Assembly (NCBI RefSeq): GCF_001544015.1
Contig: NZ_AP014924.1
Span: 1,736,001-1,800,000, forward strand
Direction of reading: 5' to 3'
Source: Limnochorda pilosa
GTDB lineage: Bacteria; Bacillota; Limnochordia; Limnochordales; Limnochordaceae
Length of the DNA stretch: 64,000 nt
Shown here: positions 6,680 through 15,934 of the stretch, in pieces
Layout of the letters: each line of letters starts with the position of its first letter
Position numbering within the stretch: the stretch's first letter is position 1
Program-made: the position numbers and the translations under genes
Notes under the pieces: generated by a model
What the model was told of the DNA's origin: nothing
Databases searched by the model: none
What the model saw: the letters and a program-made list of their open reading frames with translations, nothing else

Positions 6680-8944
6680 GTGGCCAAGTCGCTGGTCATC
6701 GTGGAGTCACCGGCCAAGGCCAAGACCATTGGCCGATTCCTCGGGCGGACGTACCAGGTGAAGGCCTCCATGGGCCACGTGCGCGACCTGCCCAAGAGCC
6801 AATTCGGCGTGGACGTGGAGAACGGCTTCCAGCCCCGCTACATCACCATCCGGGGCAAGGGGAAGGTGGTGCAGGAGCTGCGGGAGGCCGCCCGGAAAGC
6901 GGAACGGATCTACCTGGCCACCGACCCCGATCGGGAGGGCGAGGCCATCTCCTGGCACCTCATGAGCGCCCTCGACCTCCAGGAGGACCGCGCGCAGCGG
7001 ATCGAGTTCCACGAGATCACGGCCGACGCCATCCGCCACGCGGTGAAAAACCCGCGGGCCCTGGACCTGCGGCGGGTGGAGGCCCAGCAGGCGCGGCGGG
7101 TGCTGGACCGGGTGGTGGGCTACCAGCTCAGCCCGCTCCTCTGGGCCAAGGTGCGCCGCGGCCTCAGCGCCGGGCGTGTGCAGTCGGTGGCGGTGCGGCT
7201 CATCTGCGACCGCCAGGCCGAGATCGACGCCTTCGAGCCGCAGGAGTACTGGACGGTCGACGTCACCCTCCGGGCCCTGGCCGGCGAGGAGCCCCAGGGG
7301 CCCGCCAGCGCGTCCCAAGGGCACCCGAACGGCCGGGCGAAGCGCGCGGCCGGGCTCGAGCCCGCCGTCTTCGTGGCGCGGGTGGAGCGGAGGGGCGGCA
7401 AGAAGCTCGAGATCCCCAGCGAGTCCGAGGCCCGGCGGGTGGTGGAGGAGGTGGCCGCCCAGGAGACCCGGGTGGCGTCGGTGGAGGAGAAGGAGCGACG
7501 GCGGTCGCCCTATGCGCCGTACACCACCAGCACCCTCCAGCAGGACGCCTCGCACCGGCTCCGGTTCCCCGCGTCCAAGACCATGCGCCTCGCGCAGCAG
7601 CTCTACGAGGGCCTCGACCTGGGTCCCGAGGGGCATTCCGGCCTCATCACCTACATGCGTACCGACTCCACCCAGGTGGCGGCCCAGGCGCAGGCCGAGG
7701 CGCGGGCCTTGATCGAGGAGACGTACGGTGCGCCCTTCTGCCCGGCCCGCCCGCCCAAGTACAAGAACCGGGCCGGCGCCCAGGCCGCGCACGAGGCGAT
7801 CCGGCCCACCTCCGTCCGGCGGACGCCGGATCAGGTGGCGCCGTACCTGGGCCGCGACCAGCTCCGCCTCTACCGGCTGATCTGGGAACGCTTCGTGGCC
7901 AGCCAGATGAGCCCCGCCCGCTACCAGACGGTGAGCGTGCGGGTGGGGGCGGGGCCGTATGAGCTTCGCGCCACGGGATCGCGCCTCCTCTTCCCGGGGT
8001 TCCTGCGCGTCTACGAGGTGGACGAGGCCGACGAATCCCGCGCCCAGAGGGCACCCCTGCCCCCGCTCCGGGAGGGCCAGCTCCTGGAGCAGGTGGAGCG
8101 GAAGCCCGAGCAGCACTTCACGCAGCCGCCTCCCCCCTACACCGAGGCCTCCCTGGTGAAGAGCCTGGAGGAGCTGGGCATCGGCCGCCCCAGCACCTAC
8201 GCCCCTATCATCGAGACCATCCAGAAGCGGGGTTACGTGGAGCTGGCGGACCGGAAGTTCGTCCCCACCGAGCTGGGCCGGGTGGTGGTGGACCTGCTCA
8301 AGGAGTACTTCCCCGACATCGTGGACGTGGAGTTCACCGCCCGCATGGAGGCGGAGCTGGACGAGGTGGAAGAGGGGAAGGAAGACTGGGTCTCGCTGGT
8401 CCGCAGCTTTTACGGTCCCTTCGCCAAGGAGCTGGAGGTGGCCCGGCAGAAGGTGGGCCGGGTCGAGGTGGCCGACGAGGAGACCGACGAGGTCTGCGAC
8501 AAGTGCGGCCGCAAGATGGTGATCAAGCACGGCCGCTTCGGCAAGTTCCTGGCCTGCTCGGGCTTCCCCGAGTGCCGCAACACCCGGCCCATCCTGGAAC
8601 CCGTGGGCGTCGACTGCCCCGAGTGCGGCCACCCGCTGGTGCGGCGCCGCTCGCGGCGGGGCAAGACCTTCTACGGCTGCTCCAACTACCCCGAGTGCCG
8701 CTTCGTCCTTTGGCAGAAGCCGGTACCGGCCCGCTGCCCCCGGTGCGGCAGCCTCCTGGTGGAGGGGCGGGGGCGGGCCGGCGCCGGCCGGGGCCGGGGC
8801 GCCGGGCGCCCCCCGGGCGCGACCGAGTGGGTCTGCCCCACCAAGGGCTGCGGCCACCGGCAGCCCGCGCCCTCGGGCGCGCGCCCGGAGGGCACCCGGG
8901 CGCGCACCTCCCAGGAGGAGGAGCCCGAGCTGGCCCGGGTCTAG
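6680..8944 (+). CDS. topA: DNA topoisomerase I (type IA)
   Basis: 754 residues; relaxes negative supercoils through a 5'-phosphotyrosine intermediate. The N-terminal TOPRIM domain shows VIVESPAKAKTI and ATDPDREGEAISWH (acidic Mg2+ site). The catalytic tyrosine is Tyr325 in ITYMRTDST. Three C-terminal four-cysteine zinc modules start near residues 606, 645 and 685; a Gly/Arg-rich insert lies inside the third, and the protein ends in a charged tail. GTG at 6680 gives MAKSLVIVESP, the family start, with GGGAGGGGA upstream; the overlapping GTG at 6678 is out of frame. It has its own promoter. trmFO and xerC, which follow topA in many Bacillota, are missing. Confidence 0.97.
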   Translation: MAKSLVIVESPAKAKTIGRFLGRTYQVKASMGHVRDLPKSQFGVDVENGFQPRYITIRGKGKVVQELREAARKAERIYLATDPDREGEAISWHLMSALDLQEDRAQRIEFHEITADAIRHAVKNPRALDLRRVEAQQARRVLDRVVGYQLSPLLWAKVRRGLSAGRVQSVAVRLICDRQAEIDAFEPQEYWTVDVTLRALAGEEPQGPASASQGHPNGRAKRAAGLEPAVFVARVERRGGKKLEIPSESEARRVVEEVAAQETRVASVEEKERRRSPYAPYTTSTLQQDASHRLRFPASKTMRLAQQLYEGLDLGPEGHSGLITYMRTDSTQVAAQAQAEARALIEETYGAPFCPARPPKYKNRAGAQAAHEAIRPTSVRRTPDQVAPYLGRDQLRLYRLIWERFVASQMSPARYQTVSVRVGAGPYELRATGSRLLFPGFLRVYEVDEADESRAQRAPLPPLREGQLLEQVERKPEQHFTQPPPPYTEASLVKSLEELGIGRPSTYAPIIETIQKRGYVELADRKFVPTELGRVVVDLLKEYFPDIVDVEFTARMEAELDEVEEGKEDWVSLVRSFYGPFAKELEVARQKVGRVEVADEETDEVCDKCGRKMVIKHGRFGKFLACSGFPECRNTRPILEPVGVDCPECGHPLVRRRSRRGKTFYGCSNYPECRFVLWQKPVPARCPRCGSLLVEGRGRAGAGRGRGAGRPPGATEWVCPTKGCGHRQPAPSGARPEGTRARTSQEEEPELARV

Positions 8945-9037
8945 GCCGGGCCGCCGGGTGCCCTCGGGGCCGGGTGTCCTCCGGGCGCGGCGGGTGGCGG
9001 CGAGGCCGGCGGGAGGACGCAGGGAGGAGGCATCCGC

Positions 9038-9583
9038 ATGGCATCCAGCGGGCTGCACGGCACCACCATCGTCGGGGTGCGCCGGGACGGGCGGGCGGCG
9101 CTGGCGGGCGACGGCCAGGTGACCCTGGGCGAGCACACGATCGTGAAGCGGGGCGCCCGGAAGGTCCGCCGCCTCTACCACGGCCAGGTGCTGGCGGGCT
9201 TCGCCGGCTCGGTGGCCGACGCCTTCGCGCTCTTCGAACGCTTCGAGACGCGCCTCGAGTCGTACCACGGGAACCTCCAGCGGGCCGCGGTGGAGCTGGC
9301 CAAGGAGTGGCGCACCGACCGGGCCCTCCGCCGGCTCGACGCGCTCCTGGTGGTGATGGACGCGGAGGCGCTCCTGGTGCTCTCGGGCACGGGTGAGGTG
9401 ATCGAACCCGACGACGGGGTGGCCGCCGTGGGTTCCGGCGGGCCGTACGCGCTGGCGGCGGCCCGGGCGCTCCTGGCCCACTCGGACCTCTCCGCGCCGG
9501 AGATCGCACGGGAGAGCCTCCTCATCGCCTCCAGCATCTGCGTCTACACCAACGACCAGATCGTGCTCGAGGAGCTGTCCTAG
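9038..9583 (+). CDS. hslV: ATP-dependent protease subunit HslV (ClpQ)
   Basis: 181-residue proteasome-like peptidase that forms the proteolytic core of HslVU. The catalytic N-terminal threonine is expected to be Thr9, exposed after removal of an eight-residue leader ([10 protein letters not shown]). The family core GDGQVTLG and the [18 protein letters not shown] stretch are present. Bacillus ClpQ uses serine at this position, so this protein is of the threonine type. The ATG has a GGAGGAGG Shine-Dalgarno. hslU follows after 70 nt. Confidence 0.96.
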   Translation: MASSGLHGTTIVGVRRDGRAALAGDGQVTLGEHTIVKRGARKVRRLYHGQVLAGFAGSVADAFALFERFETRLESYHGNLQRAAVELAKEWRTDRALRRLDALLVVMDAEALLVLSGTGEVIEPDDGVAAVGSGGPYALAAARALLAHSDLSAPEIARESLLIASSICVYTNDQIVLEELS

Positions 9584-9653
9584 CGCCGGCCGGTCGGGGC
9601 AGGAAGGGCCGAGGGTCGACCGCGCCGGCCAGAGAACGACACCCAAGGGAGGG

Positions 9654-11051
9654 ATGGCCGTGGTCGAGGGTCTGACGCCCCGCCAGGTGGTGGCGGAGCT
9701 CGACAAGTACATCATCGGCCAGGCAGAGGCGAAGCGTGCGGTGGCCATCGCCCTGCGGAACCGCTACCGCCGCCGGCTGCTGCCCGAGCACCTGCGGGAC
9801 GAGGTGAGCCCCAAGAACATCCTCATGATGGGGCCCACGGGCGTGGGCAAGACCGAGATCGCACGCCGCCTGGCCCGGCTGGCGGCGGCCCCCTTCGTCA
9901 AGGTGGAGGCCACCAAGTTCACCGAGGTCGGCTACGTGGGGCGCGACGTGGACGCCATGGTGCGAGACCTGGTGGAGACCGCGATCCGCATGGTGAAGAA
10001 CGAGCGGATCGAGGCGGTGCGCGACCGGGCCGACCAGCTGGCCGAGGAGCGGCTGCTCGAGATCCTCCGGCCCGGCCCCCGCAGGGGCCGGCCGGCCCAT
10101 CCGCTCCAGGCGCTGCTGGGCATGGGGGGCGGCGAGCCCGCGCCCCCCGACGGCGAGGACGAGGCCACCGTCCGGGCCGATCGGGAGAACCTGCGCCGCC
10201 AGCTCCGCCTGGGCGAGCTGGAGGACCGCATCGTGGAGATCGAGGTGGAAGACACCGCGCCCCGCACCCTGGAGATCTTCAGCGGGTCGGGCGTGGAGGA
10301 GATGGGCGTCAACCTGCAGGACATGCTCGGACCCTTCCTCCCCCGCCGGACCCGGCGGCGCAAGCTGCCCATCCGCGAGGCCCGCAAGGTCTTGGCGCAG
10401 GAAGAGGCCCAGAAGCTCATCGACATGGACGAGGTGCAGGCCGAAGCCGTGCGGCGCGCCGAGGAGAGCGGCATCGTCTTCCTCGACGAGATCGACAAGA
10501 TCGCCGGAAACCAGGGCGGCGCCGGGCCCGACGTCTCCCGCGAGGGGGTTCAGCGGGACATCCTGCCCATCGTGGAAGGCTCCACGGTGATGACCAAGTA
10601 CGGCCCCGTGCGCACGGACCACGTCCTCTTCATCGCGGCGGGCGCCTTCCACGTGTCGAAGCCGTCGGACCTCATCCCCGAGCTCCAGGGGCGCTTCCCG
10701 CTGCGGGTGGAGCTGGCCTCCCTTACCGAGGAGGACTTCCGCCGCATCCTCACCGAGCCCGAGAACGCGCTGATCACCCAGTACACCCAGCTCCTGGCGA
10801 CCGAAGGGGTGGAGCTCGCGTTCACCCAGGACGCCATCGAGGCCATCGCGGCGGCCGCCCGGCAGGTGAACCTGGCCACCGAGGACATCGGCGCCCGCAG
10901 GCTCCATACCATCCTGGAGCGGGTCGTGGAGGAGCTTTCCTTCGAGGCGCCCGAGGTGGCCGGCCAGCGGGTGACCATCAACGCCGCGTACGTGCACCGG
11001 CGGCTGGCCTCCATTGTAGCCGACCAGGACCTGAGCCGATACATCCTCTAG
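9654..11051 (+). CDS. hslU: ATP-dependent protease ATPase subunit HslU (ClpY)
   Basis: 465-residue AAA+ unfoldase that feeds substrates into HslV. The N-terminal DKYIIGQ motif, Walker A GPTGVGKT at 60-67, the GYVG pore loop at 93-96, an intermediate (I) domain between roughly 110 and 240, Walker [14 protein letters not shown] and the sensor segment GRFPLRVEL are all visible. The C-terminus DLSRYIL matches the peptide that docks into HslV and activates it. No codY follows, unlike Bacillus; a 341-nt leader to flgB comes next. Confidence 0.97.
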   Translation: MAVVEGLTPRQVVAELDKYIIGQAEAKRAVAIALRNRYRRRLLPEHLRDEVSPKNILMMGPTGVGKTEIARRLARLAAAPFVKVEATKFTEVGYVGRDVDAMVRDLVETAIRMVKNERIEAVRDRADQLAEERLLEILRPGPRRGRPAHPLQALLGMGGGEPAPPDGEDEATVRADRENLRRQLRLGELEDRIVEIEVEDTAPRTLEIFSGSGVEEMGVNLQDMLGPFLPRRTRRRKLPIREARKVLAQEEAQKLIDMDEVQAEAVRRAEESGIVFLDEIDKIAGNQGGAGPDVSREGVQRDILPIVEGSTVMTKYGPVRTDHVLFIAAGAFHVSKPSDLIPELQGRFPLRVELASLTEEDFRRILTEPENALITQYTQLLATEGVELAFTQDAIEAIAAAARQVNLATEDIGARRLHTILERVVEELSFEAPEVAGQRVTINAAYVHRRLASIVADQDLSRYIL

Positions 11052-11132
11052 GAGGATCGCGCCCGCGCCTGCCGCGAGGCCCTCGGGAGCCCTTCGGTGC
11101 CGATCGGGTTCATCCGGGGGACGAATTTGTTC

Positions 11133-11148
11133 TGGTTCCAGGGAACCA
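11133..11148. repeat. Inverted repeat in the hslU-flgB intergenic region
   Basis: TGGTTCC (11133-11139) and GGAACCA (11142-11148) form a 7-bp perfect dyad with 2-nt spacing, upstream of the riboswitch. It could be a regulator-binding operator for the flagellar operon or a weak terminator for hslVU. No T-run follows. I could not place a convincing promoter in this intergenic region. Confidence 0.45.
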
Positions 11149-11207
11149 AGGAGGAAATCCCCGGAAACCATCGAACATCGACTGAGGAACGACGAACTCC
11201 ATAGGTC

Positions 11208-11297
11208 GTCCGCGAGTGCAGGGGCAAAGCTGCCGAAAGGCAGCGACGCAAAACCACGGGCCTAAGGGACCTTCGGGTCTACGGTCGCCGGGTCGCC
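11208..11297 (+). promoter_or_regulatory. Cyclic-di-GMP class I (GEMM-I) riboswitch aptamer
   Basis: The conserved GEMM-I elements appear in order. GGCAAA (11223-11228) is followed by a 6-bp helix GCTGCC/GGCAGC capped by a GAAA tetraloop (11229-11244). Next come GACGCAAA (11245-11252), GGGCCTAA (11258-11265), a hairpin GACC/GGTC capped by TTCG (11268-11279), then ACGG and the closing GCCGGGTCGCC. The GAAA loop and CCTAA...TACGG would form the tetraloop-receptor contact of this class. It lies about 95 nt upstream of flgB, so it should make transcription of the flagellar operon respond to the second messenger. In Clostridioides difficile a riboswitch of the same class precedes flgB and acts as an off switch; the direction here is not decided by sequence alone. 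Confidence 0.92.
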
Positions 11298-11323
11298 ATT
11301 CGCAGGCGCGAGGTTGCCTTCGT

Positions 11324-11354
11324 GCCCAAGCCCCTGGCTTGGGCTTCGTCGTTT
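11324..11354 (+). terminator. Terminator-like hairpin, probable riboswitch expression platform
   Basis: GCCCAAGCC (11324-11332) and GGCTTGGGC (11336-11344) form a 9-bp perfect stem with a 3-nt loop, followed by a T-enriched stretch ending in TTT at 11352-11354. It sits 26 nt after the aptamer and before the flgB Shine-Dalgarno, the position expected for ligand-controlled termination. Confidence 0.72.
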
Positions 11355-11392
11355 GGCAGGGGTCGGGGTGGGGCGCAGGGAGGGACGGAACC

Positions 11393-11785
11393 ATGGAAGG
11401 CTGGCCTGTCACCGAGCGCTTCCTTGGGGCGCGTCTGGACCAGCTCCTGCTCAAGCAGCGGGTGGTGGCGGAGAACATCGCCAACGCGAACACCCCCGGC
11501 TACAAGCGGAAGGACGTCACCTTCCCGGCGGAGCTGGAGCGGGCGGGGGCGCGCCTGCCGGTGTGGCGCACGCACCCCGAGCACTTGCCCGTCTCGGCCC
11601 CCGAGGGCGGCCCCCGGGTGGTGGTCGACTCGACCACCGTCATGCGCAACGACATCAACAACGTGGACGTGGAGAAAGAGACGGCAAGTCTGGCCCAGGC
11701 CCAGATCCTCTACAACGCCCTGGTGGAGCAGCTGAACCGGGGCTACAAGCGGATCAGCCTCGCCGTTCGCGAAGGGAGGGCGTGA
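11393..11785 (+). CDS. flgB: Flagellar basal-body rod protein FlgB
   Basis: 130 residues; proximal rod subunit exported by the flagellar type III system. The N-terminal helix with NIANANTPGYKRKDV is the rod/hook family signature, and the C-terminal half carries the second coiled segment (ASLAQAQILYNALVEQLNRGY). The ATG at 11393 has GGGAGGGA upstream and lies about 40 nt beyond the riboswitch terminator. It is the first gene of the flagellar superoperon. Confidence 0.96.
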   Translation: MEGWPVTERFLGARLDQLLLKQRVVAENIANANTPGYKRKDVTFPAELERAGARLPVWRTHPEHLPVSAPEGGPRVVVDSTTVMRNDINNVDVEKETASLAQAQILYNALVEQLNRGYKRISLAVREGRA

Positions 11786-11787
11786 GC

Positions 11788-12207
11788 GTGTTCGGTTCCA
11801 TGGACGTCAGCGCCTCCGGCCTCACTGCCGAGCGGCTTAGGATGGACCTGATCGCCTCGAACCTGGCCAACGCGGAGACGACGCGCACGCCCGAAGGCGG
11901 CCCCTACCGCCGGCTCATGGCCATCCTGGTGCCCGAGCCGACCCAGACCGGCCGGGAGCCCCAAAGCCGCAAGGGCGGCGGCGTGCGAGTGCAGGCGGTC
12001 GTGCGGGATCCGAACCCGCCGCGCCTCGTCTACCAGCCGGACCATCCGGACGCCGACGCCGAAGGGTACGTGGCGTATCCCAACGTCAACCCCGTCACCG
12101 AGATGGTGGACCTGATCACTGCGACCCGCGCCTACGAGGCCAACGTGGCGGCCTTCAACGCCGCGAAGGGGATGGCCCTCAAGGCGCTGGAGATCGGCCG
12201 GCTCTAA
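11788..12207 (+). CDS. flgC: Flagellar basal-body rod protein FlgC
   Basis: About 139 residues; proximal rod subunit. The N-terminal MDVSASGLTAERLRMDL with SNLANAETTRT and the C-terminal EMVDLITATRAYEANV are the conserved paired helices of the family. GTG at 11788 has the better Shine-Dalgarno spacing (GGGAGG, 8 nt). GTG at 11782, overlapping the flgB stop, would add two residues and is equally possible by homology. The following gap to fliE (about 110 nt) contains a short imperfect direct repeat of AAGNGTCGGC but no recognised signal. Confidence 0.95.
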   Translation: MFGSMDVSASGLTAERLRMDLIASNLANAETTRTPEGGPYRRLMAILVPEPTQTGREPQSRKGGGVRVQAVVRDPNPPRLVYQPDHPDADAEGYVAYPNVNPVTEMVDLITATRAYEANVAAFNAAKGMALKALEIGRL

Positions 12208-12316
12208 GGCCGCTGGGGAGCGAGCCCGGCAGGCGCGGACGCCGCTGGGCAAGTGTCGGCAAGCGTCGGCTTCTGATGGGATCTGTCGGGTTGGGGACCG
12301 ATGAGGGGGACCGGAG

Positions 12317-12625
12317 ATGATCGAACGTGTGGCACGTCCCGTGGCGCCCGAGGTGCTGGCGCCCCGCGGCCCCGCCTCAGAACGGGCCAGCGCCCCAGAG
12401 GGGCGGGGAGGCTTCGCGGAGATGCTGGAAAGCCAGCTCGAGGCGGTGAACCGGCTCCAGGCCCGCGCCGAAGAGGAGGCCCAGAGCCTGGCCCGCGGCG
12501 AGGTGGAGAACCTCCACCAGGTGATGATCACCGCGGAGAAGGCCCAGCTCGCCCTGGAACTGACCGTGGCCATCCGGAACAAGGTGCTGGAGGCGTACCA
12601 GGAGATCTCCCGGATGCAGCTATGA
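12317..12625 (+). CDS. fliE: Flagellar hook-basal body complex protein FliE
   Basis: 102 residues; joins the MS ring to the rod. The family C-terminus is clear (HQVMITAEKAQLALELTVAIRNKVLEAYQEI split over two helices). The N-terminal third is variable and Pro/Ala-rich. An ATG with a purine-rich GAGGGGGA upstream was chosen. It lies between flgC and fliF as in other Bacillota. Confidence 0.94.
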   Translation: MIERVARPVAPEVLAPRGPASERASAPEGRGGFAEMLESQLEAVNRLQARAEEEAQSLARGEVENLHQVMITAEKAQLALELTVAIRNKVLEAYQEISRMQL

Positions 12626-12658
12626 TCACCCGCAGAAAGAGGAGGGTGAGCGGCCAGG

Positions 12659-14173
12659 ATGGCTAGGGCGGTCTCGGTGCAGCAACCTTGGCAGAACGTG
12701 CGGGAGCGGGTCTCCCACGTGTGGCAGCAGCTGGGCCGGACGGGGCGGTGGGCCGCGGTCGCGGCGGGTGCGCTCCTTTTCATCCTCCTTCTCTACGTGG
12801 CCTTCGCCCCGGGCAAGGCGCCCTACGCCCCGCTCTTCAGCGACCTGCGCCCCCGGGAGGCGGGGGAGATCGCGCAGGTCCTGACCGAGAAAGGCATCCC
12901 CTACGAGCTGGGCGACGCGGGGTCCACCCTCCTGGTGCCCCGGGACCTGGTCTACCGCACCCGCATCGAGCTGGCCGCGCAGGGCATCCCCTCGGGCGGC
13001 ACCGTGGGCTTCGAGCTCCTGAACCAAAGCAGCCTGGGCATGACCGAGTACGAGCGGCGGGTCCGGTATGTGCTCGCCCTGCAGGGAGAGCTGGCCCGGA
13101 CCATCCAGGAGCTCTCGCCCGTGCGGGAGGCCCGGGTTCACATCGTGCAGCCTCAGCCTTCGGTCTTCGTGGAGGAGCGCCGGCCGGCCACCGCCTCGGT
13201 GCTGCTGGACCTGCGCCCCGGCGAGGACCTGAGCCGCGACCAGGTGCGGGGCGTGGTGAATCTGGTCGCCTCCAGCGTGGAGGGCCTGGCGCCGGCGAGC
13301 GTGACCGTGGTGGACACCCGGGGCCGCACGTTGTCGGACATGCTCCAGCAGAACCCCTCGGACGCGCTGGCCATGAACCACCTGGAGCTGCAGCGCGCCT
13401 ACGAGAAGGAGCTCCAGACCAGCGTCCAGACCATGCTCGAGCAGGTGTACGGCTACGGCAACGCCGTGGTGCGGGTGAAGACCCAGATGGACTTCTCCTC
13501 GGCGGACGAGCTGAACGAGGAGTTCGCGCCCGTGCAGGGCGGCGGCATCCGCAGCGAGCAGCGGACCGAGGAGCGCTTCGAGGGCGAGGGCACCGTGGCG
13601 CCCGGGGGCCCGGCCGGGGTGGAGTCCAACGTGCCGGGCTACGTGGGGGTCGCCACCGGGCCTTCCAGCTATGAAAAGATCGACACCGTCACCAACTACG
13701 AGCTGAGCCGGCGCCAGGTGAAGCGCACCGTGCCGCCCGGGCGGGTGCAGGGGATCTCGGTGGCCGTCTGGGTGGACGGGACCCTCACCCCCGCGGAGCA
13801 AGGCGGCATCGAGGCCGCGGTGGCCTCCGCGGTGGGGGCCGACCCGGCCCGGGGCGACGCGGTGAGCGTGCAGGCCATCCGCTTCAGCCGTCCCGAGGCC
13901 CCGGTCGTCGCCGCGGCGGCTCCCCTGCCGCTCTCCTACCTGGTGCTCCTGGGCGTGCTGCTGGCGGTCCTGACCGCCGCCGGCGTCTGGTGGGCCCTGC
14001 GCCGCCGGGCGGCCCAGCCCGAGGAGGCCGGGGAGGGCGCTCCAGGTGAAGAGGAGCTGCCCGGCCTCCCGGCCGAGGAGGCGGACCGGAACCTGCGCCG
14101 GGTCCGCGACCTGGCGCTGCGCAACCCCAAGAACTTCGTGGAGCTCTTGCGATCCTGGCTGGCGGAGGAATGA
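12659..14173 (+). CDS. fliF: Flagellar MS-ring protein FliF
   Basis: 504 residues; forms the membrane ring that houses the export gate and carries FliG. One transmembrane helix lies near residues 31-50 and a second near 423-447. Between them are ring-building motifs, including YAPLFSDLRP and NQSSLGMTEYERRVRY, and the long periplasmic loop. The last residues (about 470-504) contain the FliG-binding tail LRRVRDLALRNPKNFVELLRSWL. Its stop overlaps the fliG ATG by 4 nt. Confidence 0.97.
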   Translation: MARAVSVQQPWQNVRERVSHVWQQLGRTGRWAAVAAGALLFILLLYVAFAPGKAPYAPLFSDLRPREAGEIAQVLTEKGIPYELGDAGSTLLVPRDLVYRTRIELAAQGIPSGGTVGFELLNQSSLGMTEYERRVRYVLALQGELARTIQELSPVREARVHIVQPQPSVFVEERRPATASVLLDLRPGEDLSRDQVRGVVNLVASSVEGLAPASVTVVDTRGRTLSDMLQQNPSDALAMNHLELQRAYEKELQTSVQTMLEQVYGYGNAVVRVKTQMDFSSADELNEEFAPVQGGGIRSEQRTEERFEGEGTVAPGGPAGVESNVPGYVGVATGPSSYEKIDTVTNYELSRRQVKRTVPPGRVQGISVAVWVDGTLTPAEQGGIEAAVASAVGADPARGDAVSVQAIRFSRPEAPVVAAAAPLPLSYLVLLGVLLAVLTAAGVWWALRRRAAQPEEAGEGAPGEEELPGLPAEEADRNLRRVRDLALRNPKNFVELLRSWLAEE

Positions 14174-15204
14174 CCATGGCGGTTCAGATGCAGGCCACCT
14201 CCCCGCGGCACCTGACAGGGCGCCAGAAGGCGGCCGTCCTCCTGATTGCGATGGGGCAGGAGCACTCCTCCCGCCTCTTCCAGCACCTGGAGGAGGACGA
14301 GGTGGAGCAGCTCACCTACGAGATCGCCAACACCCGCAACGTGGACGCGGAGACCCGCGACCTGGTCATCCAGGAGTTCGCGGAGCTGGCCCTGGCCCAG
14401 GAGTATATCTCCCGGGGCGGCATCGACTACGCCCGCCAGGTCCTGGAGAACGCCTTCGGCCCCGAACGGGCCCGGACCGTCATCGAGCGGCTCACGGCCT
14501 CGCTCAGGGTGCGTCCCTTCGACTTCGCCCGGCGGGCCAACCCGTCGCAGCTCTTCGACTTCATAAGGAAAGAACACCCCCAGACCATTGCGGTCATCAT
14601 GGCCTACCTGACGCCCGAGCAGGCGGGCACCATCCTCTCGGCGCTCCCGCCCGAGCGGCAGGTGGAGGTGGCCCAGCGCCTGGCCACGCTGGACCGCATC
14701 AGCCCCGAGGTGCTCCACGAGATCGAGCACGCGCTGGAGGAGCGGCTCTCGGGGCTGGTGGGCGACGAGTCCCTGGCCGCCGGCGGGATCGACGCGGCCG
14801 TGGCCGTCCTCACCAAGGTGGACCGCTCCACGGAGAAGCGGATCCTCGAGACCCTGGAGCAGACCGAGCCCGAGCTGGCCGAGGAGATCCGGAGCAAGAT
14901 GTTCGTCTTCGAGGACCTCTTCCTGCTGGACGACCGGGCGATGCAGCGGGTGATCCGGGAGGTCCAGTCGTCCGACTGGGCGCTGGCCCTCAAGACGGCA
15001 AGCGAAGAGGTCTCCCAGCGGGTCTTCCGCAACATGTCCAAGCGGGCCGGCGAGATGCTGCGGGAGGAGATGGAGTACCTGGGGCCCGTCCGGCTGCGGG
15101 ACGTGGAGGAGGCCCAGCAGCGGATCGTGGCCATGGTGAGGCAGCTCGAGGAGGCCGGCGAGATCGTGGTCTCCCGGGGCGGGGAGGATCAGGTCGTTGT
15201 CTAG
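14170..15204 (+). CDS. fliG: Flagellar motor switch protein FliG
   Basis: 344 residues; rotor protein that contacts the stator and sets rotation direction. N-domain (KAAVLLIAMGQE), middle domain with the EHPQ motif at residues 135-138, and a C-domain with the charged torque helix region (LDDRAMQRVIREVQSSDWALALK). The start ATG overlaps fliF; a second ATG at 14176 is possible. The protein overlaps fliH by 8 nt. Confidence 0.97.
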   Translation: MTMAVQMQATSPRHLTGRQKAAVLLIAMGQEHSSRLFQHLEEDEVEQLTYEIANTRNVDAETRDLVIQEFAELALAQEYISRGGIDYARQVLENAFGPERARTVIERLTASLRVRPFDFARRANPSQLFDFIRKEHPQTIAVIMAYLTPEQAGTILSALPPERQVEVAQRLATLDRISPEVLHEIEHALEERLSGLVGDESLAAGGIDAAVAVLTKVDRSTEKRILETLEQTEPELAEEIRSKMFVFEDLFLLDDRAMQRVIREVQSSDWALALKTASEEVSQRVFRNMSKRAGEMLREEMEYLGPVRLRDVEEAQQRIVAMVRQLEEAGEIVVSRGGEDQVVV

Positions 15205-15934
15205 GATCATCAAGGCGGCCCTGGTCGCGGCCGTGGTGGAGCCGGAGCCGGCCCCCCGCGCCCGGGACCTGGCCACCGCCGAGACGCCCTCCGACTACCT
15301 GGTGGACGCGGCCAGGGTCCTGGAGGCGGCTCAGGCCCAGGCGGACCGCCTGATGGGCTCGGCCCGCGAGCGGGTGGTGGAGCTGGTGGAGGAGGTGGAA
15401 CGCCGCACCGCCGAGCGGGTGGACCGGGCCCGCCGGGAGGCGGAGGAGTCCGGCTTCGAGGAAGGGGTCCGACAGGGCCGCGCCCAGGGTCTGGACGAAG
15501 CCCGCGAGGTGCTGCACCGGCTGGAAGGCTTGGTGGACCGGGTGGTGCGGCTGCGGGAGGAGCTCCTGGCCCGGCACGAGGAGGACGTGGTCAAGCTCTC
15601 TCTGGCCGTGGCCGAAAAGGTGATCGGGAGGGTGGTGGAGGAGGACCGGGAGGTGGCCGCCCGCACCGTGCGGCAGCTCCTCAACCAGGTGGCGGGCGCC
15701 ACGGAGATCCGGATCCGCATCCACCCTGACGACCTGCCCGCGGTGCGCGCCCACGAGGAGGAGTGGAAGCGCCTGGCCGAGGGCTCGCGGAGCCTGGCGC
15801 TCCTGCCCGACGACCGGGTGGCACCGGGCGGGGCGCTGGTGGAGACCGAGTTCGGCGCCATCGACGGCGGCATCGAGGGCCGGTTCGTAGAGGTCAGCCA
15901 GACGCTGATGGAGGTGCTGCGGGGTGAGGCCTGA
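15197..15934 (+). CDS. fliH: Flagellar assembly protein FliH
   Basis: 245 residues; stator-like regulator of the export ATPase FliI. A long charged coiled coil (about residues 40-125) includes GFEEGVRQGRAQG, the Gly-spaced helix characteristic of FliH. The C-terminal FliI-binding domain follows (LSLAVAEKVIGRVV). The TTG start at 15197 overlaps fliG and has a GGGGAGGATC purine stretch upstream. It overlaps the fliI start by 11 nt. Confidence 0.93.
   Translation: MSRIIKAALVAAVVEPEPAPRARDLATAETPSDYLVDAARVLEAAQAQADRLMGSARERVVELVEEVERRTAERVDRARREAEESGFEEGVRQGRAQGLDEAREVLHRLEGLVDRVVRLREELLARHEEDVVKLSLAVAEKVIGRVVEEDREVAARTVRQLLNQVAGATEIRIRIHPDDLPAVRAHEEEWKRLAEGSRSLALLPDDRVAPGGALVETEFGAIDGGIEGRFVEVSQTLMEVLRGEA

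Noticed and set aside
11148-11157. AAGGAGGAAA, a strong Shine-Dalgarno in the flgB leader region, as sign of a leader peptide
   Set aside because: No ATG, GTG or TTG at a usable distance; the next bases contain no plausible small reading frame.
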